A stretch of 64,000 bases of DNA from PNNG01 sp046291695 (lineage in GTDB: Bacteria > Bacteroidota > Bacteroidia > UBA7662): the NCBI GenBank assembly GCA_046291695.1, contig JBKBSO010000002.1, positions 173,563 through 237,562 of the forward strand, in the 5' to 3' direction. The position numbers and the translations under genes were made by a program. This document shows, piece after piece, positions 1-8,632 of this stretch (within the stretch, counting starts at the first letter, position 1; each line of letters starts with the position of its first letter). The notes under the pieces are model-generated. The model was not told where the DNA came from. It ran no database searches and saw nothing but the letters and a program-made list of their open reading frames with translations.

Positions 1-1543
1 CATGCTCCTGATTGGCGCTGTATACATAAGCACGCCCTGGATTAAAAACATGCAAATAATTGTTCATGGAAACATATCCTATCAACTGCGCTGCCTGAGT
101 ACCCCAACGAACCCCCTTCTCGGGTAGCGGATGCAAACAAGCCAATCCTGCAGTTACCAAGCCAATCTGCCCTTTACTATCGGCCAAAATCAAATTTTGT
201 GGCGGTTGCTTAAAATGCTGCAAAGCCGCAAACGCCTCTTGCAGATTGTTGGCCTTTTCGAGCCCGTCGAAGGCCGCAGCTTCATTGGTTGGCAGCATCC
301 CTATCCAATTTACTGCCAAATAACGACCCGAAAGCGTGTCTACCGGTCCAAAATGCGACCTGTAATAGGTTTTCAACACATCGGCTTTGCCTTTAACAGC
401 AATGCGAACTTCAAAAGGTTCCAGTGTTTCCCAGACCCCGTCGAGTCGGTAAGCGGTTGCTGTTTCGTTAGTTTCTAATTGATAAAAATCTACCAGATCC
501 CAGGTAGCATTGGTCATACCCCAAGCCACACTATCGCTAAAACCGGTAATCACAAATGGCGAACCGGCAATGCTAAATCCACGACTGATACGTCCGTTTA
601 CAACCCGCTGCACTTCATACCATGTAGATGGAAGGGCGATGTTTAAATGGGTGTCGTTACACAAAAAAGGATTACCGGTAGCCGATTTTGACGCCTGAAC
701 CGCCCAGTTATTTGAACCCAGACTTAACTCATCGTTATTCTTCACCATGGCCTGCGGATAATGATGCGATCCATCTTCGGCCAACTGTTCGGTAACCCGG
801 GGAATTAACGACGCAAAGACCGAATCCGACATCTCAAAATCGGGATAAATGGGGTGCGGCAAACGGTTGTAAAACGGATACCAAAAATCATACAATGACT
901 TTCCGATTTTCGATTTGGTTTCACTGGCCTTTAAATCATCTTCCGAATAGGTGAGCACATGGCTCATATACCGGAGAAGATAAAACAAATTTTCGGCCTT
1001 CCAAGGTGTCGGATTTACACCCAATAAATGATACTCGAGCGGCATAGCCCCAAAAGGCATGGTGCGTTGGTAATAATTTACCCCTTCAGCATAGGCCTCC
1101 ATGCGGGCACTCAGCTCCGGCAAACTATCGGCCAAAGCGGCATACCAGGTTGGAACCAAGCGTTCAAACTCAAACTTCCTCCAAAATAAATCTGAACCCA
1201 ACGCGGCCTCACCAGCCAATTCGCTTACCCTTCCCTTCACCACACGAATTAACATTTCCATCTGAAACAACCTGTCGCGGGCATGTACATAACCAGTGGC
1301 AAAATCTACGGCTAGCTCATCTTTTCCAAAAATATGCGGAACCCCCAACTCGTCAATGCCGATTTCAACCGCACCAAAAGGCGTGGTTCGTAAACTTGAA
1401 CTGTTCTCAAAGCGGCTATCAAGCTGTAATGGCGAAGTGCTGTAATGGAAAAAGCGAGATAACAAGGGCAAATCACCCCAGCGCTGCTGAACGGCCCAAA
1501 TCCAGCCAAGACTGAAGAGCAACAAGAATATCTTTTTTAACAT
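1..1543 (-). CDS. Penicillin acylase family hydrolase (partial, 3' end outside window)
   Basis: About 514 residues of a peptidase S45 / penicillin acylase (Ntn-hydrolase) protein are visible; the C-terminus lies beyond base 1. The family cleaves amide bonds of acyl side chains (beta-lactams, acyl-homoserine lactones, related amides) after self-cleaving into two chains. Seen: a hydrophobic N-terminal signal or anchor, GVPHIFG near residue 67, HARDRLFQM near residue 90, and GSNNWAV, whose Ser277 would be the nucleophile and first residue of the beta chain. NDTH follows, and SANQ sits near residue 510, as in the family. The ATG at 1543 is the first start before the signal segment. It is divergent from the TonB receptor gene, with 160 bp between. 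The substrate cannot be told from sequence. Family call sure, specificity unknown. Confidence 0.88.
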   Translation of the reverse strand, partial: MLKKIFLLLFSLGWIWAVQQRWGDLPLLSRFFHYSTSPLQLDSRFENSSSLRTTPFGAVEIGIDELGVPHIFGKDELAVDFATGYVHARDRLFQMEMLIRVVKGRVSELAGEAALGSDLFWRKFEFERLVPTWYAALADSLPELSARMEAYAEGVNYYQRTMPFGAMPLEYHLLGVNPTPWKAENLFYLLRYMSHVLTYSEDDLKASETKSKIGKSLYDFWYPFYNRLPHPIYPDFEMSDSVFASLIPRVTEQLAEDGSHHYPQAMVKNNDELSLGSNNWAVQASKSATGNPFLCNDTHLNIALPSTWYEVQRVVNGRISRGFSIAGSPFVITGFSDSVAWGMTNATWDLVDFYQLETNETATAYRLDGVWETLEPFEVRIAVKGKADVLKTYYRSHFGPVDTLSGRYLAVNWIGMLPTNEAAAFDGLEKANNLQEAFAALQHFKQPPQNLILADSKGQIGLVTAGLACLHPLPEKGVRWGTQAAQLIGYVSMNNYLHVFNPGRAYVYSANQEH

Positions 1544-1703
1544 GGCATTAGCTTGTTTTACGAATTAACGGAATTAATGCGATATTGACCAGCTGCGCGT
1601 CCAAAAGTTTGAAGATTCACATTATTTTCAGACCGAATGCCCTCAACTTTGCGCTTAATGCTTAATATTGGAGCGCTAAACACGAACGAAAGCCCCTGTT
1701 TGT

Positions 1704-4472
1704 ATGAAATTATTGCTGAGCCTATGCCTGTTGCTTACCAGCGCGTTTGCCACCCTGGCCCAAAACACCATTAACGGCCAAATTCGCGACCAACTAACCA
1801 ATGAACCACTCATTGGCGCATCGGTAGTTATTAAAGGCACCACCATCGGCACTACCACCGACATTAACGGCAAATTTAGCCTCCAACATAACCGCGAATA
1901 TCCCCTTAACCTTATCGTATCATACATCGGTTACCAACAAGCCGAAATTGAAGTAAAAACCGACGAAAAACCCCTTACCATAAAAATAGCGCAAGACAAC
2001 GTTTTACTGCAAAGCGTGGAAGTAGTCGACAGCCGCATCACCCAAAAGCAAAAAGAATCGGCCCTCACGGTAGAAGCCATGGATGCCATTTCTATCAAAG
2101 AAACGCCCGCGCCAAGCTTTTATCAGGGACTTGGAAACCTCAAAGGCGTAGATATGACTACGGCCAGCTTGGGTTTTGTGGTTATTAACACCCGCGGTTT
2201 TAACAGCACCTCGCCGGTACGCTCCCTGCAATTGATTGACGGGGTCGACAACCAATCGCCCGGCCTGAATTTTTCGCTGGGTAATTTCCTGGGAGCATCA
2301 GAACTTGATGTTCTTAAGGTCGATTTGATTGTGGGGGCAAGCTCGGCCTTCTACGGACCTAACGCCTTTAACGGGGTGATTAATATGACCACCAAAAGTC
2401 CCTTCACCCATCAAGGCCTAACCGCCAGCATGAAAGCCGGTGAACGCGCCCTGTTTGAAACCGCCATGCGCTATGCCCAAGCCTACAAAGACAAGCAGGG
2501 CAACGACAAATATGCCTGGAAGTTCAATATGTTTTATTTACGGGCCAACGACTGGGTTGCCGACAATATGGATCCAGCCTCCGATTCAAGGGTTGGGGCT
2601 GATAATCCAGGAGGGTATGATGCTGTAAACCGCTATGGCGATGAGGATGTAAGTGGAGGAAACGACTTCAGCAACCCATTCAGTTTCCGTAATTACCCCG
2701 GACTTGGGATTTTCCACCGAACAGGCTACGACGAACGCGACCTGGTAGATTACGATACCCGTAACTTAAAACTCAGTGCCGCTTTCCACTACATGCTCAA
2801 AAAAGACATTGAGTTTATTGCTGCCTCCAACTTTGGAACAGGCACTACGGTGTATCAGGGCGAAAATCGCTTTAGTTTGCGCGACATCCTCTTCTTTCAA
2901 AATCGCCTCGAAATTCGCAAAAAAGACGATTGGTTTGTACGGGCCTATGCCACCCATGAGGATGCAGGCCGTTCGTACGACGCCGTTTTTACGGCCTTCC
3001 GCTTACAGGAAGCAGCCAAAAGCAATAACGATTGGAACAGACAGTATTCAACCTATTGGAACCAAATTATCCGACCCCGTGTGTATGGTCTGCCAGGAAT
3101 GCCCCCACAATTTTCACCGAATTATGATTTTAACATGGCCGATTCCGTGATTCGTGCCAATGCCGATTTGATTCGCATGTGGCATCAGGAAACCCGTAAT
3201 TCTGTTGACCAAAATGTTTCGGGCAATCAACAACCATTTTTCGAACCAGGAACAGCGCGCTTCGATTCCGCTTTTAACGCCATAACTTCCCGTTTGCCAT
3301 CCGAAGGCGGCACCATGTTCTTCGATAAATCTGCGCTTTATCATGCACAAGCCGAAAAGCAATTCAAATTCGAAGAGCAAAAAATGGTTTGGATTCTAGG
3401 TGCCAACTTCCGGCAGTTCCGCCCCAACAGCGCAGGTAGTATTTTCAGCGATACGCTTCAGCAAGACGGTACTTTTCGTGTCATAACCAACAGTGAATTT
3501 GGCGTTTATTCGGGGATCGAGAAAAAATTCGGGGATTTTAAGGCAAACGCTACCATGCGAATGGATAAAAATGAAAACTTCCCTTTTGTGTTTTCTCCTG
3601 CCGCATCGGTGGTGTACACCCCTTCGCAAAAGCATGTGTTCAGGGCTGGTTTGTCGTCTGCCCTTCGTAATCCAACCTTGGCCGACCAGTACCTCTACTA
3701 CAATGTGGGAAGGGCCATTTTGCTGGGGAATTTGAGCGGTTTTGATTCACTGGTTACAGTAAACTCATTCATTGATTATCTCGACTCGCTCAATACCAAC
3801 CGGCTTCAGTATTTCAACGTAGCACCCATCAGACCCGAACAAGTGCGCACGGTAGAATTGGGCTACCGCGTAATGCTTAAAAAGCTGTATCTCGACATGG
3901 GCTATTACTACAGTTGGTACACAAATTTTATTGGCTTCAATCTGGGTTTAGATGTGAACATATCTTCCTTTGGTTTGCCAAGTTCAGTTCAAGCCTACCG
4001 CGTAGCGGCTAATGCCACCAGCATAGTCACCACCCAAGGCTTTGCCATAGGCGGCAATTACTACATCAACAACAAATATGCATTCAATTTCAACTACTCC
4101 TGGAACCGCTTAAATGTTCAGGCAGAAGACGATCCCATTATCCCGGCTTTCAATACTCCGGAACATAAGTTTAATTTAGGTGTTGGGGCACGTGAATTAA
4201 TCACCGAAATTGGCAATTACACCATTGCCGACTGGGGCTTTAACATCAACTATAAATGGATTCAAGGTTTCCTGTTCGAAGGCTCACCACAGTTTACGGG
4301 TAACATCCCAACGTACGATTTAGTGGATGCCCAAATCAACAAAAATATCCCCCAATGGAAGATGAATATCAAAATTGGAGCCTCCAATTTGTTGAATAAA
4401 AAAGTTTTTCAGGTATACGGAGGACCAAGAGTTGGTAGATTGGCATACATTTCACTAAATTTGGAAATATAA
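1704..4472 (+). CDS. TonB-dependent outer-membrane receptor with N-terminal carboxypeptidase-like domain
   Basis: A 922-aa receptor for energy-driven uptake across the outer membrane. A signal peptide ends near residue 19 (ATLAQ). Residues about 22-105 form a carboxypeptidase-regulatory-like beta-sandwich (INGQIRD, LIGASVVIKGT, TDINGKF), a hallmark of Bacteroidota receptors. The plug follows (about 120-235, with INTRGFNSTS, IDGVDNQ, YGPNAFNGVINMTTK), then a long barrel ending at SLNLEI. No SusD partner is adjacent, so a polysaccharide locus is not indicated. The gene for a T9SS-exported alpha/beta hydrolase follows after only 19 bp and is probably co-transcribed, so receptor and hydrolase may act on the same substrate (inference). 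The ligand is unknown. Confidence 0.93.
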   Translation: MKLLLSLCLLLTSAFATLAQNTINGQIRDQLTNEPLIGASVVIKGTTIGTTTDINGKFSLQHNREYPLNLIVSYIGYQQAEIEVKTDEKPLTIKIAQDNVLLQSVEVVDSRITQKQKESALTVEAMDAISIKETPAPSFYQGLGNLKGVDMTTASLGFVVINTRGFNSTSPVRSLQLIDGVDNQSPGLNFSLGNFLGASELDVLKVDLIVGASSAFYGPNAFNGVINMTTKSPFTHQGLTASMKAGERALFETAMRYAQAYKDKQGNDKYAWKFNMFYLRANDWVADNMDPASDSRVGADNPGGYDAVNRYGDEDVSGGNDFSNPFSFRNYPGLGIFHRTGYDERDLVDYDTRNLKLSAAFHYMLKKDIEFIAASNFGTGTTVYQGENRFSLRDILFFQNRLEIRKKDDWFVRAYATHEDAGRSYDAVFTAFRLQEAAKSNNDWNRQYSTYWNQIIRPRVYGLPGMPPQFSPNYDFNMADSVIRANADLIRMWHQETRNSVDQNVSGNQQPFFEPGTARFDSAFNAITSRLPSEGGTMFFDKSALYHAQAEKQFKFEEQKMVWILGANFRQFRPNSAGSIFSDTLQQDGTFRVITNSEFGVYSGIEKKFGDFKANATMRMDKNENFPFVFSPAASVVYTPSQKHVFRAGLSSALRNPTLADQYLYYNVGRAILLGNLSGFDSLVTVNSFIDYLDSLNTNRLQYFNVAPIRPEQVRTVELGYRVMLKKLYLDMGYYYSWYTNFIGFNLGLDVNISSFGLPSSVQAYRVAANATSIVTTQGFAIGGNYYINNKYAFNFNYSWNRLNVQAEDDPIIPAFNTPEHKFNLGVGARELITEIGNYTIADWGFNINYKWIQGFLFEGSPQFTGNIPTYDLVDAQINKNIPQWKMNIKIGASNLLNKKVFQVYGGPRVGRLAYISLNLEI

Positions 4473-4491
4473 TTTCCCTAAAACAAGAAGT

Positions 4492-6105
4492 ATGAAAACA
4501 AAATTACTCCTTTTAAGCCTGACCTCAGGCCTGCTGTTCAGTCAGTTGGCTAATGCTCAGCGTTATCTGACAGAAGTATTTACCGATGCCCAGATAAGCA
4601 TTACCGACAATGTGGTGTATGCTCGAAACCATCAGTTTTTTCCACCTACCACTACCTTTCCTGTCGACAGCCTGCGCATGCGGGTGTATCAGCCTTCACA
4701 AACCGTTGATACTGAGAATGCACGTCCGGTAATGGTATACATCCATACTGGTAACTTCTTACCTCCCATCATCAATGGGGGTGTAGGTGGATCTATCAAT
4801 GACTCTGCAGCGGTAAATCTGTGTAAGCAATGGGCAAAGCGCGGCTATGTGGTTATTGCACCATCTTACCGTTTGGGCTGGAATCCATTGGCAACCTCAG
4901 AGCTTGAGCGCCGTGTGCAATTGCTCAATGCGGTGTACCGCGCCATCAACGATATCAAAGCTTCTGTACGTTTTATGCGTAAAACCGAAGATGTTGACGG
5001 CAATCCTTACAAAATCGACCCTGACAAATTTGTGCTTTATGGCCAAGGTTCAGGAGGTTATGTTGCATTGGCTTATGTTACCCTCGACAAATTTGCTGAA
5101 ATGGCCATTCCTGGCAAGTTTACCTTGCCCAACGGTAACTCAATGATTGATACCAATGCGGTTGGTAATATCGATGGCTTTGGTGGTCAGCTCAATGTGA
5201 GCAACTGGCCTGGCTACAGCTCATCTGTAAGCATGAGCATCAATGCCGGTGGCGCTTTGGCTGATACAAGCTGGTTGGAAGCTGGTGACGTGCCAATGGT
5301 ATCTTTCCATGCTGTTCGTGATCCATTTGCTCCTTATGGCAACGGTACCGTTATTGTGCCAACCACCAATGAAAACGTGGTTGACGTTAGTGGTGCTGGT
5401 ATTTTCATCAACAAAGCTTATATGATGGGCAACCAGGTTGGCCTTGAAGCTGCTTTGTTTACCGACCCAGTGAGTGTTGCTGCTCGTGCGAGGTACAATC
5501 AAACCATCGACTACATTTATCCAGCACCATTCAACACCATCAATGTGGGTGGTGGCGAAGGATTGTTCCCAATAATTCGTCCAATTCGCAACCAAATCAG
5601 TGTATTTGCCAACGAAGGCGATCCATGGACTTGGTGGGATTCTACCACCCTCACTTTAGTTGTAGCTGCCGTTAACGCACAAACCGGAGGTAACTACAAC
5701 GCTCAGCAAATCCATATGTCGGCACTGGCAGGTAACCCTGGTATGAGTGCTCAAAAAGGACTTACTTTCATCGATACCATTCAGCGCTACATCCATCCAC
5801 GCATCGTGAATGTGCTAGGATTACCTGGCAATAACGTGAGCGTAAAAGAAGTAACCCGCGCTCAGGCCAAAGTGAATGTTTATCCTAACCCGGCCACCGA
5901 CTTTATTACCGTTCGTGCTTTGGGCGAAAACGACCGCATCTGCGAGGTAGAGCTCATCGACATTATCGGTAAGCGTGTTCGCATAGAGCGTAATATCATG
6001 GACGAGTACTATCGCGTTCAGCGCAACGACTTGCCTGCAGGCATGTACTTTGTTCGTGTAATCACCGAAAAAGGCGAAGCCACCCACAAGGTGACATTCC
6101 GCTAA
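4492..6105 (+). CDS. Secreted alpha/beta hydrolase (carboxylesterase-like) with T9SS type A sorting domain
   Basis: A 537-aa exported hydrolase. A signal peptide ends near residue 23 (ANAQ). The body resembles carboxylesterase/BD-FAE folds: VMVYIHTGNF stands at the oxyanion-hole strand, followed by YVVIAPSYRLGW, INDIKASVRFMR and a nucleophile elbow YGQGSGGY around Ser187. The elbow is G-x-G-S-G-G rather than G-x-S-x-G: Gln, not Gly, stands two before the Ser, so the exact nucleophile setting is unusual. The last ~80 residues (VYPNPATDFI ... LPAGMYFVRV) are a type A T9SS sorting domain, so the enzyme should be surface-attached or released. It follows the TonB receptor gene closely and ends at a strong terminator. 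Its last ~33 bp recur twice downstream as remnants. Confidence 0.85.
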   Translation: MKTKLLLLSLTSGLLFSQLANAQRYLTEVFTDAQISITDNVVYARNHQFFPPTTTFPVDSLRMRVYQPSQTVDTENARPVMVYIHTGNFLPPIINGGVGGSINDSAAVNLCKQWAKRGYVVIAPSYRLGWNPLATSELERRVQLLNAVYRAINDIKASVRFMRKTEDVDGNPYKIDPDKFVLYGQGSGGYVALAYVTLDKFAEMAIPGKFTLPNGNSMIDTNAVGNIDGFGGQLNVSNWPGYSSSVSMSINAGGALADTSWLEAGDVPMVSFHAVRDPFAPYGNGTVIVPTTNENVVDVSGAGIFINKAYMMGNQVGLEAALFTDPVSVAARARYNQTIDYIYPAPFNTINVGGGEGLFPIIRPIRNQISVFANEGDPWTWWDSTTLTLVVAAVNAQTGGNYNAQQIHMSALAGNPGMSAQKGLTFIDTIQRYIHPRIVNVLGLPGNNVSVKEVTRAQAKVNVYPNPATDFITVRALGENDRICEVELIDIIGKRVRIERNIMDEYYRVQRNDLPAGMYFVRVITEKGEATHKVTFR

Positions 6106-6126
6106 TCGAAGCTTAAAAAATTACCA

Positions 6127-6156
6127 AGCCCGGGGCAATTGCTCCGGGCTTTTTTG
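6127..6156 (+). terminator. Rho-independent terminator of the receptor-hydrolase operon
   Basis: A perfect 7-bp stem AGCCCGG/CCGGGCT (6127-6133 with 6144-6150) is followed by six T. A near-identical terminator recurs at 7946 and a diverged one at 9758. Confidence 0.9.
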
Positions 6157-6354
6157 TGCTTCAATTTTATACAGCTGTTTAAATTACTGAAGCTCAACTG
6201 GTCATCGATTCACAAAAAAAAGTTGCCACAGAAAAAAGTACAAAATACAGCAGCAAATGATTTAAACGCAACTTTTGTTTCAAAACCCATAGTATTAGTT
6301 AGCGAAGTCACTGGGATTTCCCATAATTTTTTACTAAAATATTTGGTGCATTCG

Positions 6355-6402
6355 TTTTTTTTTTTTTTGATTTGAGAACTCGAGTAAACTTCTATAACTT
6401 TA
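6355..6402 (+). promoter_or_regulatory. Promoter of Cys-rich gene copy 1, preceded by a T14 tract
   Basis: TTTG at 6371-6374 and TAACTTTA at 6395-6402 are spaced by 20 nt, matching the Bacteroidota -33/-7 pattern except for the last base. The arrangement is kept exactly in the second copy. A run of 14 T (6355-6368) ends two bases before the -33 element; copy 2 has 12 T. The start codon lies 11 nt after the -7 box. Confidence 0.65.
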
Positions 6403-6413
6403 AATTTAACAAA

Positions 6414-6776
6414 ATGAAAAAATTAATGATGCTGAGCGTCACCCTGTTTGCGCTCAATTTGACAGTTTTTGCGGGTACGACACCTGAGTCAAAAACGAAT
6501 GAATCTAGGCTTGAAAGTACTTGCTGGACTTATGCTGGTCCGGGTGAAACTTGCTGGAAGTATGGGACAAGCAAGATTTCTGCCGAACCCACTGGTGATG
6601 GTTGTGTGACTGTAGAATGCCCTCCTCCATTCCCTCCCTGTTGCATATGGCTGAATAGTGCTGGTCAGGCAATCATTGTTGTGAATGAAGAAACCATTAC
6701 TTTTTCAGAGTTTACGGTAATTAATCCCGGTAATGACGCAGGTCAAGGCGGAAGTATTATTGGCTGCCTATATTAA
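6414..6776 (+). CDS. Small Cys-rich secreted protein, copy 1
   Basis: A 120-aa protein I do not recognise. A signal peptide ends near residue 19-20 (LTVFAG). The mature part carries seven Cys: two CW motifs around YAGPGE, then a GC, an EC, a CC before IWLNSAGQ, and one near the C-terminus. Six are shared with copy 2, which suggests disulphides in an exported protein. The C-terminal half (IVVNEETITF, GGSIIG) is well conserved between copies. The ATG at 6414 is chosen because it directly precedes the signal peptide and because the upstream frame extension is broken in copy 2 by one extra A. A hairpin and a 352-aa secreted protein gene follow. Function unknown. Confidence 0.7.
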   Translation: MKKLMMLSVTLFALNLTVFAGTTPESKTNESRLESTCWTYAGPGETCWKYGTSKISAEPTGDGCVTVECPPPFPPCCIWLNSAGQAIIVVNEETITFSEFTVINPGNDAGQGGSIIGCLY

Positions 6777-6779
6777 AAT

Positions 6780-6805
6780 AATACCCTGCTCTCGAGCAGG
6801 GTATT
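6780..6805 (+). promoter_or_regulatory. Intercistronic hairpin between Cys-rich gene and 352-aa gene, copy 1
   Basis: A perfect 10-bp inverted repeat ATACCCTGCT/AGCAGGGTAT (6781-6790 with 6795-6804), four bases after the stop codon. Only TTT follows, so it looks like an mRNA-stabilising or partial-termination element. The next start codon lies 14 bp downstream. Confidence 0.6.
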
Positions 6806-6818
6806 TAAATCTCAATTC

Positions 6819-7877
6819 ATGCGTGTTAAAACAATTTTGCTATTTTACTCATTGTTCATTTCCTATGGAAATGCCCAAACCATTGAGTCTACTCATCCAC
6901 TTTCACTCAGTAGTGGTGAGCCCATGACCCCCATAACAGCAGCAGCACAATTTAATGACACTTACGTGTTTAAGAGTACAAACAAACGCGATCTCTATTT
7001 TGGCAAAAACCTGAACAACCTTTACAAATTGGACTTTAGAGACGAGTTCTTTAAGGTCTTTGATTCAAGTGCTGTAAAAAGTGAGGCCGAATCTATTCAT
7101 AAGGTGAAAGATTGGCGAGAAAATTTATTTTTTTCTAATCTGCACTTTATAAGAATTGGGCCAGATATTGGTATAGCCGCTGATTTTGTAATTGAAAGTT
7201 ATCAATACGAATACATGCTACCTTATCATAAAGTATTCATTCTGCTTTTCGACTCTACAACCTTCCGAAGTAAAAAGATACTTTTTATAGACCTTCCAAA
7301 AACCGAACCCCAGCCAATAATCAGAAACGTTTTGAATACACCAAATACTGCTTTGAATCCATACATATATGTTGATGTTGAATATGAAGAAGAAACTAGC
7401 CTACCTGTATTTATCGGTTTGAGTGCTCCTAATACACCAGTGATTAGTTTTCCTGTTGATTTTCAACTACCGCCAAATTCATTGCGCTCAGGATATATTG
7501 GTAGAAAATTAAACTATTCAGTGCTCATAAATAATGAGGTTCGTCATTTGTATTCCAATGGCTTCGAAATTATCGACATGGATAAAAAAGAAATCCTTTT
7601 TATAGGCCCGGAATCGAGCGAAATTCTTTCACCAATACTATTCGTACAAAATCATACCTGCGTTTTAGTGGCAGATATTGATTTTAAACAAATGAGAGCC
7701 GTTAATTACAGATTCCTATCTGTAATGGATGGTAGCTTAATAAAAATTGCAGATTACAAACAATTACCTAGCCATTATATACAGAACTTAACCGGTCTAT
7801 CTGACTATTCTTCAGAGATTCAATGTGGTTTCCGAAACATTGATGGTAAACCACATTTGATTCACTTCATCCCTTGA
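6819..7877 (+). CDS. Unknown secreted 352-aa protein, copy 1
   Basis: A 352-aa protein with a signal peptide ending near residue 19 (YGNAQ). I do not recognise the family. It is rich in beta-strand-like stretches and has no visible catalytic motif, sorting domain or membrane segment after the signal. Conserved blocks shared with copy 2 include FRDEFFKVFD-like, GPDIG, YQYEYML, LLFDSTTFRSKKI, SNGFEI and the C-terminal GKPHLIHF. A beta-propeller or similar all-beta fold is possible but is inference. It lies directly downstream of the Cys-rich gene and probably forms one transcript with it. No housekeeping role is suggested by neighbours. Confidence 0.75.
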   Translation: MRVKTILLFYSLFISYGNAQTIESTHPLSLSSGEPMTPITAAAQFNDTYVFKSTNKRDLYFGKNLNNLYKLDFRDEFFKVFDSSAVKSEAESIHKVKDWRENLFFSNLHFIRIGPDIGIAADFVIESYQYEYMLPYHKVFILLFDSTTFRSKKILFIDLPKTEPQPIIRNVLNTPNTALNPYIYVDVEYEEETSLPVFIGLSAPNTPVISFPVDFQLPPNSLRSGYIGRKLNYSVLINNEVRHLYSNGFEIIDMDKKEILFIGPESSEILSPILFVQNHTCVLVADIDFKQMRAVNYRFLSVMDGSLIKIADYKQLPSHYIQNLTGLSDYSSEIQCGFRNIDGKPHLIHFIP

Positions 7878-7945
7878 AGTTCACCTGCAATGGCGAAGCC
7901 ACCCACAAGCTGACATTCCGCTAATCGAAGCTTAAAAAATTACCA

Positions 7946-7975
7946 AGCCCGGGGCAATTGCTCCGGGCTTTTTTG
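7946..7975 (+). terminator. Duplicated terminator in unit 2
   Basis: The stem AGCCCGG/CCGGGCT (7946-7952 with 7963-7969) plus six T copies the terminator at 6127. Here it would end transcripts from the first 352-aa gene. The remaining ~200 bp up to the promoter at 8188 repeat the copy 1 leader and hold no gene I can support. Confidence 0.85.
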
Positions 7976-8173
7976 TTCTTCAATTCTATATAGCTGTTTA
8001 AATTATTGAAGCTCAACTAGTCATCGATCTACAAAATAAAGTTGCTACAGAAAAAAGTACAAAATACAGCAGCAAATGATTTAAACGCAACTTTTGTTCC
8101 AAAACCAATAGTATTAGTTAGCGGAGTCACTGGGATGTCCTATAATTTTTTACTAAAATATTTGGTGCATTCG

Positions 8174-8219
8174 TTTTTTTTTTTTGATTTGAGAACTCGA
8201 GTGAATTTTTATAACTTTA
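8174..8219 (+). promoter_or_regulatory. Promoter of Cys-rich gene copy 2, preceded by a T12 tract
   Basis: TTTG at 8188-8191 and TAACTTTA at 8212-8219 are spaced by 20 nt as in copy 1, despite substitutions in the spacer. The T run is 12 long here against 14 in copy 1. Confidence 0.6.
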
Positions 8220-8231
8220 AACTTAACAAAA

Positions 8232-8594
8232 ATGAAAAAATTAATGATCCTGAGCGCAGCTTTGCTTGCGTTCAATTTAACTGCATTTGCCAGCACCGGC
8301 CCTTAAGCAAAGAGTGATCAATCAAAACTAGAAAGCACTTGCTGGTCATATGCCGGTCCAGGCGAAAGCTGCTTCAAAAAAGGCACTAACCACACTTCTG
8401 TTGACCCTGATAATTCCGATTGTTACATTGTTAAATGCCCTGCTCCTTACGACCCATGTTGCATCTGGATGAATAGTGCTGGTCAGGCTGTCATCGTAGT
8501 GAATGAAGAAATTATCACATTTACTAGTTTCGAAGTCACTGATCCAGGGAACGGCCTTGGTCAAGGCGGAAGCATAATTGGATACCTTAACTAA
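8232..8594 (+). pseudogene. Small Cys-rich secreted protein, copy 2, interrupted by an in-frame stop
   Basis: This has the same length (121 codons) and frame as copy 1, but codon 25 is TAA (8304-8306), just after the signal peptide (FASTGP then stop). The remaining 96 codons stay open and well conserved: ESTCWSYAGPGE, CCIWMNSAGQ, VVNEE and GGSIIG are all readable. The copy 1 codon at this place is GAG. Signal, promoter and hairpin are intact, so the stop looks recent, or the stop is read through. Six of seven Cys are kept. I call it a pseudogene; sequencing error is the main alternative. Confidence 0.75.
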
Positions 8595-8600
8595 TAAAAA

Positions 8601-8622
8601 TGCCCTGCTTTCGAGCAGGGCA
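8601..8622 (+). promoter_or_regulatory. Intercistronic hairpin, copy 2
   Basis: The inverted repeat TGCCCTGCT/AGCAGGGCA (8601-8609 with 8614-8622) stands at the same place as the copy 1 hairpin. Relative to copy 1 (ATACCCTGCT...) both arms changed together (TACCC to TGCCC, GGGTA to GGGCA), a compensatory change indicating selection on the RNA stem. Confidence 0.6.
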
Positions 8623-8632
8623 TAAACACCTT

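Larger units (their letters stand above)
6073..7891 (+). repeat. Tandem repeat unit 1 (about 1.81 kb)
   Basis: Unit 1 starts inside the hydrolase's sorting-domain codons (ggcgaagccacc) and runs through the terminator, a ~300-bp leader with promoter, the Cys-rich protein gene, a hairpin and the 352-aa gene. The same order restarts at 7892. The offset between copies is 1819 bp at the left end and 1814 bp at the large genes, so only a few single-base indels separate them. Confidence 0.9.

Noticed and set aside
131..478. Open frame opposite the penicillin-acylase gene
   Set aside because: Antisense to a gene with complete family motifs; no family features of its own.
6139..6375. Frames in the duplicated leader (also 8042-8317)
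   Set aside because: They cross promoter elements and are not preserved in frame between the two copies.
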